From Pseudomonas sp. ANT_H12B (GTDB taxonomy: Bacteria; Pseudomonadota; Gammaproteobacteria; Pseudomonadales; Pseudomonadaceae): a DNA stretch of 64,000 nt. Positions 58,107 through 64,000 of the stretch are shown piece by piece. The stretch lies in contig NZ_VOBI01000010.1 of the NCBI RefSeq assembly GCF_008369325.1, forward strand, positions 62,001-126,000, written 5' to 3'. The notes under the pieces are model-generated. The model did no database searches. It saw only the letters and a program-made list of their open reading frames with translations, and was not told the origin of the DNA. The position numbers and the translations under genes are program-made. Within the stretch, counting starts at the first letter, position 1; each line of letters opens with the position of its first letter.

Positions 58107-58972
58107 CTGAACTCCCGGCAAAAACCGCGATGATAGCTCAGCTGGACCGGATCAGCGCGGCGCTGTTGCCCAGCGGGCAAATAGAGAACATTTGCCCTGC
58201 ACCAAGCAATCTTGCGAATGCTCGATGTCGAAAATAACATCGGTCGAAGTCATGGCAACTAGTTCAGCTTCCAGGAAGACGCTTGCTGGATTCCGAATTA
58301 AACAACCTGTCCAACTTTCTGCTCTGAAACTTCGGACTAAGCTCTGCGCGCGCCCAACAACTTGCAAATCAAAGTTGTACAAATCTTGCTTATTTAACAC
58401 TTGGACGTACAAGTCCCGCCTTGGACAATTAATTACTGCTAAAGCGGAAGTGCGTTACGTAAGATCTCACTGGAAACGTTTTCCGAAGGTTAATAATCTC
58501 GATCCCACCGCCGTAAAAAACCAAAGTCAATGGCTGTCACTTGACGTGGTTACTTACATGAAAAACAACAAGTTGATCGGGTCACACCGCGTAGATCGTA
58601 GACACACCGGGGGGCGCTGCCCGTCGGCGAACACCTTGGCCGTAGTCCGCGAAGATCGGCAGCCACACTCAAGGTGCCATGCGCACCTTGCCAGCGGTTC
58701 ACTGTTTGAGGCGCAACCCAAGTGCTCTAATCAGCGGTTAGCGGTCGAAGCGGCAGAGCACACATAGAAAAAACGCCATGTGACACTTAGGAATTTATCT
58801 TTATAAATCAACATGTTAGATTGTATTTCGCGCGCAATTGATGGCAATTTGCAAACTAAATACCAATTGATGTGTCGATAGAACGAGCATTGTAAGAAGG
58901 TGTTTCGGGCAAGATCCGTTTTGCTGATTTACACTGCATTCACCAACCTCATCTGTAACAAGGAAATAACCT
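58107..58972. other. 866-bp region without a recognised gene
   Basis: Composition is lower in GC than the neighbouring radA and mscL coding regions. The longest open frames (191 codons on plus, 86 on minus) use codons atypical for this genome and have no ribosome sites. The last about 150 bp are AT-rich and probably contain the mscL promoter. In P. aeruginosa several genes (PA4610-PA4613) lie in the corresponding place, so this may be eroded coding sequence or hold a small RNA. Confidence 0.5.
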
Positions 58973-59416
58973 ATGGGCGTGATAAGTGAGTTCAAGGCCT
59001 TCGCGGTCAAAGGTAATGTGGTCGACATGGCCGTCGGGATCATCATCGGTGCTGCCTTCGGCAAGATCGTTTCATCGTTTGTCGGCGACGTCGTCATGCC
59101 GCCAATCGGCCTGCTGATCGGCGGGGTGGATTTCAGTGACCTGGCCGTTACGCTCAAGGCAGCCAACGGCGACATACCGGCGGTAGCGCTGGCATACGGT
59201 AAATTCATCCAGAGCCTGATCGACTTCATCATCGTCGCCTTCGCCATCTTCATGGGCGTCAAGGCCATCAACCGTCTGAAGCGCGAAGAGGCTGTCGCCC
59301 CTACTCTGCCGCCGGTTCCAACCAAGGAAGAAGAGCTGTTGAGTGAGATCCGCGACCTGCTCAAGGTCCAGAACGATCGGCCCACAACCGTCAACCCTGA
59401 ACGCTCTGCTGAATGA
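58973..59416 (+). CDS. mscL: Large-conductance mechanosensitive channel MscL
   Basis: 147 residues, MGVISEFKAFAVKGNVVDMAVGIIIGAAFGKIV. The two membrane helices (about 14-45 and 78-105), the Gly/Ala pore lining and the C-terminal helix EEELLSEIRDLL are typical. It opens under membrane tension during osmotic downshock. AAGGAAATAACCT precedes the ATG. Confidence 0.96.
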   Translation: MGVISEFKAFAVKGNVVDMAVGIIIGAAFGKIVSSFVGDVVMPPIGLLIGGVDFSDLAVTLKAANGDIPAVALAYGKFIQSLIDFIIVAFAIFMGVKAINRLKREEAVAPTLPPVPTKEEELLSEIRDLLKVQNDRPTTVNPERSAE

Positions 59417-59417
59417 C

Positions 59418-59446
59418 AAACGGCGCCTTCGGGCGCCGTTTTTTTT
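59418..59446 (+). terminator. Terminator after mscL
   Basis: AACGGCGCC-TTC-GGGCGCCGTT followed by T8, directly after the mscL stop; the facing fpr stop at 59445 lies at its edge, and the A-run lets it work in both directions to some degree. Confidence 0.92.
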
Positions 59447-60221
59447 ACCAGTAGTTTTCCACCGCCACCTGCCCGGGTCGTCGACTGAGGCTCAAGTGCA
59501 TATGGCGTTGTTTGAGCAATTTACGCGTGTCATCGATCATTTGCGGATTACCGCAGAGCATGACCCGCGAGTGTTCGGCCGTCAGCGCCACGCCTGCCGC
59601 CCGCTCCAGCTCGCCATTTTCTATTAGCGTTGTGATCCGCCCACTCAGGGTGCCAGGTTGCTGCTCGCGAGTAACAGTGGCGATGAAATGCAGCTTGTGG
59701 GCGTACTCGGCCAGATAATCGCGCTGCGCCAACCCCGCAATCAGCTCCTGATATGCCAGCTCCCGGGCTTCGCGCACGCTGTAGACCAGAATGATTCGTT
59801 CGAATTTCTCCCAGACTTCAAAGTCCTGCAGGATCGACAGAAACGGCGCCACGCCGGTGCCTGTCGATAACAACCAGAGGTCATGCCCGTCGACGAAACG
59901 ATCGAGCGTCAGGTAACCAAACGCCTGACGTTCGACCAGCAGCGTATCGCCGACTTCCAGCCGACTCAGCTCACTGGTGAACTCGCCCCCCGGCACCACA
60001 ATGGAAAAGAACTCGAGGAATTCGTCATAGGGCGATGACACCATGGAGTAGGCCCGCCATACGGTGCTGCCATCAGCCTTGGTCACGCCCAGTCGGGCGA
60101 ATTGGCCGGCACGAAAACGAAATCCCGGATCGCGGGTGGTTCGCAGGGTGAACAGGTTCGGGGTCAACGGCTGGACGTCGAGCAGGGTCTGGCGAGTGAA
60201 TTTTTCTGCACTGGCGGTCAT
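59445..60221 (-). CDS. fpr: Ferredoxin-NADP reductase
   Basis: 258 residues from MTASAEKFTRQTLLDV; four extra codons possible upstream. FAD-binding RAYSMVSSPYD and FFSIVVPGGEFTSEL; NAD(P) site STGTGVAPFLSILQ; C-terminal GNPQMIDD and the terminal ...VENYW aromatic end that stacks on FAD. Bacterial plant-type FNR, subclass I. It feeds electrons between NADPH and ferredoxin/flavodoxin; it is located next to mscL as a paralogue and not with a finR-type LysR gene. Confidence 0.92.
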   Translation of the reverse strand: MTASAEKFTRQTLLDVQPLTPNLFTLRTTRDPGFRFRAGQFARLGVTKADGSTVWRAYSMVSSPYDEFLEFFSIVVPGGEFTSELSRLEVGDTLLVERQAFGYLTLDRFVDGHDLWLLSTGTGVAPFLSILQDFEVWEKFERIILVYSVREARELAYQELIAGLAQRDYLAEYAHKLHFIATVTREQQPGTLSGRITTLIENGELERAAGVALTAEHSRVMLCGNPQMIDDTRKLLKQRHMHLSLSRRPGQVAVENYW

Positions 60222-60452
60222 GGGTCGCTCCAATTCAACAGATAACCCTAGTGTCCCGCAAAGCAGGCGCCGTAAACACCGGTGTTTTGTAGTGTCTTTT
60301 CAGAAATACTTGCATCTGCATCAATCCAAAAAATGTTTATGCAAAGTCAATTGCATTAAACCCGTCATCTAATTATCCGTCCGCACCCTCACTAGATTAG
60401 AACCCGATACTTGTTTAAAAATTGTGAGCAAAGCCAAAAGTTCTCAACGTAT

Positions 60453-60472
60453 GTGTAGGAATAGTCCTACAC
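60453..60472. promoter_or_regulatory. 8-4-8 palindrome upstream of luxR gene
   Basis: GTGTAGGAATAGTCCTACAC is a perfect inverted repeat of 8-bp arms around 4 bp, 58 bp before the ATG at 60530. The half-site resembles those of LuxR-type operators. A second, 10-bp palindrome TTGGATCCAA follows at 60490-60499. Probable binding site of the regulator encoded downstream, or of another LuxR-type protein. The rest of the 308-bp gap between fpr and this gene holds nothing I recognise. Confidence 0.6.
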
Positions 60473-60529
60473 TCGTAGCGTGTTGGATTTTGGATCCAAT
60501 ACCCCCAAGCAAAAAATGGAGATTTTAAG

Positions 60530-61261
60530 ATGGAGAGGTGGAAGGAGTCACAACTCAAACAATTGTCATGCGCTACGGAGATAGATACTGCCTACCGGAT
60601 CTCACTTGGCTTCGCGAAAAATATCGGCTTTAAATTTTTCGCCTTTTCAACAACCTATCCAACAAAATCTAACGCTTTTAATACTGTTCAACTCAACAAC
60701 TACCCTGCTGACTGGAACACTGAATATGAACAAAAAAAGCTGAGCGCATTAGACCCGGTAGTAGCACACTGCAATCATTCCATGTTGCCTGTGCTCTGGA
60801 GCGAAGAGCTGTTCTTCAAAGTTCCATGGCTGTGGGAAGCGCTTGAACAATATGGATTGCAGCACGGTTGGTCACAGTCGTTTCATGACGAAGAAAGCGG
60901 ACTTTGCAGCATTCTGAGCCTTGCCAGAAGCCATTGCCCGATCACGGCGTTTGAGCTGTATGAAAATCTAGGTTTTTCAGTGTTCATGGGGCGCCATCTG
61001 CATACATTGATCGCACAGACTCTGCCCAGCAAACCTGCAAAGCCGCCGATCCCGCATTTGTCAGTACGCGAAATCGACGTATTAAAACTCGCCGCTGATG
61101 GCAAGACTGCGGATGAGAGCGCCAGAATTCTCAACCTCAGCTCACGTACCATCCAGTTCCATCTTCGCAACGCGATGGAAAAATTCGAGGTTCACAACAA
61201 AATTTCGGCAGTCATCGCCGCAGCCAAGGCCGGCTATCTCAACAGCCACGCGATACGCTGA
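60530..61261 (+). CDS. LuxR-type quorum-sensing regulator (no luxI in window)
   Basis: 243 residues. Autoinducer domain (about 15-165) and C-terminal LuxR helix-turn-helix (LSVREIDVLKLAADGKTADESARILNLSSRTIQFHLRNAM, listed in parts: LSVREIDVLKLAADGKTADE and LSSRTIQFHLRNAM). Aligning with TraR, the AHL-contact residues Tyr53, Trp57, Tyr61, Asp70, Pro71 and Trp85 are all conserved (YPADWNTEYEQKKLSALDPV; LPVLWSEE). It is therefore of the AHL-type, unlike plant-signal solos with changed residues at 57 and 61. GGAGATTTTAAG precedes the ATG. Codons are AT-richer than neighbours. Confidence 0.9.
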   Translation: MERWKESQLKQLSCATEIDTAYRISLGFAKNIGFKFFAFSTTYPTKSNAFNTVQLNNYPADWNTEYEQKKLSALDPVVAHCNHSMLPVLWSEELFFKVPWLWEALEQYGLQHGWSQSFHDEESGLCSILSLARSHCPITAFELYENLGFSVFMGRHLHTLIAQTLPSKPAKPPIPHLSVREIDVLKLAADGKTADESARILNLSSRTIQFHLRNAMEKFEVHNKISAVIAAAKAGYLNSHAIR

Positions 61262-61435
61262 TCTAAAACCTGCGGGTATTCCAAAAGAAAAAAACGTACC
61301 ATTTGCGGTCCCTCTTGAGTGATGACGTGTGAAATTTTCACGACGCAGTACACTCGGACGGTCCGCCCGCCAAACGCCCCTGGGCTGCGGGACACCCTTT
61401 GATGCTCCCCGCTGACTACCCAGAGCCCCCGTCTG

Positions 61436-62560
61436 ATGCCCTTGCTTGAAACCCCCTTCGCTCAACTTGACCTGATCCGTCAGCCCGAACAGCCGAACGA
61501 ACCGCTGCAAGCATTTGATGCCGCAGACGAATACCTGCTCAACTATCTGGCAGACCTTCAGCCTTCGGCCGAAACTCGGGTTCTGGTGCTCAACGACAGC
61601 TTTGGCGCATTGGCCGCCAGCCTGGCGGGCAACGTTCAGGTGACCAGCAGCGGCGATTCGTTCCTGGCCTTCCAGGGGCTGGAAAAAAATCTGATCCGTA
61701 ACGGCCAGGCATTTGATGCGGTGCCGAGCGTGCCTGCCAGTGAAGCCTTCGTGGGCCCGTTTGACCGGGTACTGATTCGGGTGCCGAAAACCCTGGCCTT
61801 GCTGGAAGAACAACTGATCCGCCTGCAAGGTCAACTGGCACCGGGGGCCCAAGTGATTGCGGCCGCCATGGTGAAGCATTTGCCTCGCGCGGCCGGCGAT
61901 CTGCTGGAGCGTTACATCGGCCCGGTGCAAGCCTCACTGGCGGTGAAGAAGGCTCGGTTATTGATCGCGACCACTGAAGCCAAAGCCCCCGTAGCGTCCC
62001 CCTATCCGACCCGCTATCGACTCGACACACCTGCAATCGAACTGCTCAACCACGCCAATGTGTTCTGCCGCGAAGGCTTGGATATCGGCACGCGAGCGTT
62101 CCTGCCGCATTTACCGAAAAACCTCGGCACAGCGCGGGTTGCTGATCTCGGTTGCGGTAACGGGGTTTTGGCCATCGCCAGCGCTCTGCAAAACCCTGAG
62201 GCGCATTACACGCTGGTGGACGAGTCGTTCATGGCCGTGCAATCGGCGGCCGAAAACTGGCGCGCGGCGCTGGGTGACCGGGACGTCATCGTGCGTGCCG
62301 ACGATGGCCTGGCCGGCCAGGAACCACTGTCTCTGGACGTGGTGCTGTGCAATCCACCGTTTCACCAGCAACAGGTCGTCGGTGACTTTCTGGCCTGGCG
62401 CATGTTCCAGCAAGCCCGGGAAGCTTTAGTAGTGGGCGGCGCGTTGTACATCGTCGGCAACCGTCACCTGGGTTATCACAGCAAGCTCGCGCGACTGTTC
62501 CGTGGCGTCGAACAAGTGGCCGCCACACCCAAGTTCGTGATTCTCAAGGCGCGCAAATAA
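61436..62560 (+). CDS. rlmG: 23S rRNA (guanine-1835-N2)-methyltransferase RlmG
   Basis: 374 residues. N-terminal RsmC/RlmG-type pseudo-MTase domain (DAADEYLLNYL...LNDSFGALA, IRVPKTLALLEEQL), then an SAM-binding domain with DLGCGNGVLAIA and catalytic NPPFHQQ. Sequence and length match RlmG (E. coli 378 residues), not RsmC. It methylates G1835 in the 50S subunit. The start follows about 175 bp after the luxR gene. Confidence 0.93.
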   Translation: MPLLETPFAQLDLIRQPEQPNEPLQAFDAADEYLLNYLADLQPSAETRVLVLNDSFGALAASLAGNVQVTSSGDSFLAFQGLEKNLIRNGQAFDAVPSVPASEAFVGPFDRVLIRVPKTLALLEEQLIRLQGQLAPGAQVIAAAMVKHLPRAAGDLLERYIGPVQASLAVKKARLLIATTEAKAPVASPYPTRYRLDTPAIELLNHANVFCREGLDIGTRAFLPHLPKNLGTARVADLGCGNGVLAIASALQNPEAHYTLVDESFMAVQSAAENWRAALGDRDVIVRADDGLAGQEPLSLDVVLCNPPFHQQQVVGDFLAWRMFQQAREALVVGGALYIVGNRHLGYHSKLARLFRGVEQVAATPKFVILKARK

Positions 62561-62564
62561 CCGG

Positions 62565-62592
62565 CAAAAAAAACCCTCCATCAGGAGGGTTG
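62565..62592 (-). terminator. Terminator of the cioAB operon (minus strand)
   Basis: On the minus strand AACCCTCC-TGAT-GGAGGGTT with T8 following. It lies between the convergent rlmG and DUF2474 genes; the T-run is on the minus side, so it mainly ends the cytochrome bd transcript. Confidence 0.85.
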
Positions 62593-62634
62593 TAAATCCG
62601 TGCCGCGAGGCAACGGGATGGGATCAGGTGCACA

Positions 62635-62802
62635 TCAGTGGGTCGTCAGGCCCGCAGCATTCATGAACATACGCATCAGGCTGGCGACGATAAACAGTGC
62701 CACGACGCTGCCGGTCCAGATCATCGCCAGCCAGCCGAGTCGCTGCCAAAGCGGTTTTTTTTCGGCTTCTTCAATGTCGTGCAAGGAATGTTTGTTGGTC
62801 AT
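62635..62802 (-). CDS. DUF2474-type small membrane protein of the cytochrome bd operon
   Basis: 55 residues: MTNKHSLHDIEEAEKKPLWQ..., then one membrane helix (GWLAMIWTGSVVALFIVASLMRMF), ending LTTH. The ATG has a perfect AAAGGAGG site eight bases upstream. DUF2474 proteins follow cioB genes in Pseudomonas and are analogous in place to CydX, an accessory subunit of bd oxidases. Function here is inferred from position. A REP palindrome separates it from cioB. Confidence 0.88.
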   Translation of the reverse strand: MTNKHSLHDIEEAEKKPLWQRLGWLAMIWTGSVVALFIVASLMRMFMNAAGLTTH

Positions 62803-62830
62803 TGTTTCGATCCTCCTTTAGATCGACGGC

Positions 62831-62857
62831 GCCATCGCGGGCAAGCCCGCTCCCACA
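62831..62857. repeat. Single REP palindrome inside the cio operon
   Basis: GCCATCGCGGGCAAGCCCGC followed by TCCCACA, one REP unit, between the stop of cioB and the DUF2474 start. Confidence 0.85.
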
Positions 62858-62870
62858 GGTTTACTGGGGG

Positions 62871-63878
62871 CTAGTGGTAACCGTCTTCGTGAGTCACCTT
62901 GCCGCGGAACACGTAGTAGCTCCAGAAGGTGTAGCCAAGAATGAACGGGATGATGAACAGCGTGCCCACCAGCATGAAGCCCTGGCTTTGCGGTGGCGCA
63001 GCGGCGTCCCAGATCGAGATCGACGGCGGCACGATGTTCGGCCACAGACTGATGCCCAGACCGCTGTAACCCAGGAAGATCAGCACCAGCGTCAGCAGGA
63101 ACGGCGTGTAGTGAGCATTGCGAGCCACCGCGCGGATCAGACCGTACAGGGTCACCAACACCAGAATCGGCACCGGCAGGAACCAGAACAGGTTCGGCAA
63201 GGTAAACCAGCGAGCCGCGATCTCGGCGTGAGCCAGCGGCGTCCAGATGCTGACGACGCCGATCACCGCCAACAACACGAATGCCAATGGCCGTGCCAGA
63301 TCATGCATCTGTTCCTGCAACTTGCCTTCGGTCTTCATGATCAACCAGGTACAGCCGAGCAACGCATAAGCCACCACCAACGCCGCGCCGCAGAACATCG
63401 TGAACGGTGTCAGCCAGTCCAGTGAGCCACCGGCAAACTGGCGGTTGACCACCGGCAGCCCATCGATGAATGCACCCAATGCCACCCCCTGGAAAAAAGT
63501 CGCGGCGATAGAGCCCCCGATAAATGCCTTGTCCCAGAGGTGGCGCTTGTCGTCCCTGGCCTTGAAACGGAACTCGAATGCCACACCGCGAAAAATCAAC
63601 CCGATCAGCATAAAGATCAGTGGCAGGTACAACGCGGAGAGCACCACCGAATAGGCCAGTGGGAAGGCGCCGAACAATGCCGCGCCGCCCAGTACCAGCC
63701 AGGTTTCATTGCCATCCCAGACTGGCGCGACAGTGTTCATCATCACATCGCGGTCGGTCTTGCCCGGGATGAACGGGAAGAGAATCCCGATCCCCAGATC
63801 AAAGCCATCCATGACCACGTACATCATGATGCCGAAGATGATGATCACGGCCCAGATCAGCGGAAGATCAATACCCAT
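62871..63878 (-). CDS. cioB: Cytochrome bd-type quinol oxidase subunit II (CioB/CydB)
   Basis: 335 residues, eight to nine membrane helices. CydB signature segments GFDLGIGILFPF, APVWDGNETWLVLGGAALFGAFPLAY (given here as APVWDGNETW and LFGAFPLAY), and the final helix IPFILGYTFWSYYVF. Length and sequence match the cyanide-insensitive (CioAB) type of Pseudomonas. Reduces oxygen with ubiquinol. 3 bp after cioA. Confidence 0.94.
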   Translation of the reverse strand: MGIDLPLIWAVIIIFGIMMYVVMDGFDLGIGILFPFIPGKTDRDVMMNTVAPVWDGNETWLVLGGAALFGAFPLAYSVVLSALYLPLIFMLIGLIFRGVAFEFRFKARDDKRHLWDKAFIGGSIAATFFQGVALGAFIDGLPVVNRQFAGGSLDWLTPFTMFCGAALVVAYALLGCTWLIMKTEGKLQEQMHDLARPLAFVLLAVIGVVSIWTPLAHAEIAARWFTLPNLFWFLPVPILVLVTLYGLIRAVARNAHYTPFLLTLVLIFLGYSGLGISLWPNIVPPSISIWDAAAPPQSQGFMLVGTLFIIPFILGYTFWSYYVFRGKVTHEDGYH

Positions 63879-63881
63879 GAT

Positions 63882-64000
63882 TCAAATCTCCTTGGTCACG
63901 GTGTGGTCGGTATCGGCGTGATCGTCGTCGGCTGCGGACAGCGGACGCGCCGGTGTACGTTTCTTGCCGGGACCACCGTCGTTGGTTTCCTTGCCTTCGT
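63882..64000 (-). CDS. cioA: Cytochrome bd-type quinol oxidase subunit I, C-terminal end (partial)
   Basis: Last about 39 residues only (EGKETNDGGPGKKRTPARPL...HADTDHTVTKEI), an acidic, flexible C-terminal tail of the kind found after the last helix of CioA. The gene continues beyond base 64000. Identity rests mainly on its position 3 bp upstream of cioB. Confidence 0.8.
   Translation of the reverse strand, partial: EGKETNDGGPGKKRTPARPLSAADDDHADTDHTVTKEI

Noticed and set aside
58192..58767. A 191-codon plus-strand frame and an 86-codon minus-strand frame (58152-58412) between radA and mscL
   Set aside because: Codon use is unlike this genome, no ribosome site, and the amino-acid sequence has no domain character.
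60453..60472. A canonical lux box
   Set aside because: The half-sites share part of the lux box pattern, but the overall sequence is not a clear match, and it also resembles operators of other LuxR-type helix-turn-helix proteins; kept only as a palindrome of unknown binder.

Overview
The window is chromosomal DNA from a Pseudomonas of the fluorescens type. Core genes have GC-rich, strongly biased codons. The order rluD-bamD-pilS-pilR-thiO-minor pilins-ispH-lspA-ileS-ribF-murJ-rpsT-proB-obg-rpmA-rplU-ispB, followed by fklB, a Lon-like protease, ettA, morA-glyA and cobW/ybdD/cstA/mapZ/radA/mscL, is the order I know from Pseudomonas aeruginosa around PA4543-PA4615. Spacers carry about ten REP/REPIN palindromes of the GTGGGAGCGGGCTTGCYCGC class, typical of the fluorescens group. 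No tRNA, rRNA or CRISPR array was seen.

Layout. 1-13.3 kb: cell-envelope genes (pgeF fragment, rluD, bamD), then a type IV pilus block with the PilS/PilR two-component system, thiO, and a translationally coupled minor-pilin operon fimU-pilV-pilW-pilX-pilY1-pilE, with fimT divergent from it. 13.3-20.7 kb: leftward housekeeping run ribF-ileS-lspA-fkpB-ispH plus murJ. 20.9-26.4 kb: rpsT, obg-proB-creA, rplU-rpmA, ispB. 26.5-41.4 kb: PhnA-like protein, a small protein behind a strong Fur box, FklB, several conserved proteins of unknown function, a Lon-family protease, a DUF4105 envelope protein, a GreA/B-like factor, gdhA and ettA. 41.7-47.0 kb: morA (membrane GGDEF-EAL protein) and glyA.

47.0-49.4 kb is the one clearly accessory segment. 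It is AT-richer than its surroundings and holds two unrecognised genes (180 and 183 codons) whose products resemble each other by eye, a second degenerate copy of the glyA 3' end with an in-frame internal deletion, and a frameshifted, truncated IS110-type transposase remnant. This is the best candidate for something undescribed.

49.7-64 kb: DctA-type transporter with two GntR-family regulators, a CobW-type GTPase, ybdD-cstA, the PilZ protein MapZ, radA, an 866-bp gene-free stretch, mscL, a ferredoxin-NADP reductase, an orphan LuxR-type quorum-sensing regulator with an upstream palindrome, rlmG, and the distal end of a cytochrome bd (CioAB) operon including a 55-residue DUF2474-type membrane protein. 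Themes that connect loci are surface motility (PilSR, minor pilins, MorA, MapZ) and the envelope (BamD, LspA, MurJ, MscL).
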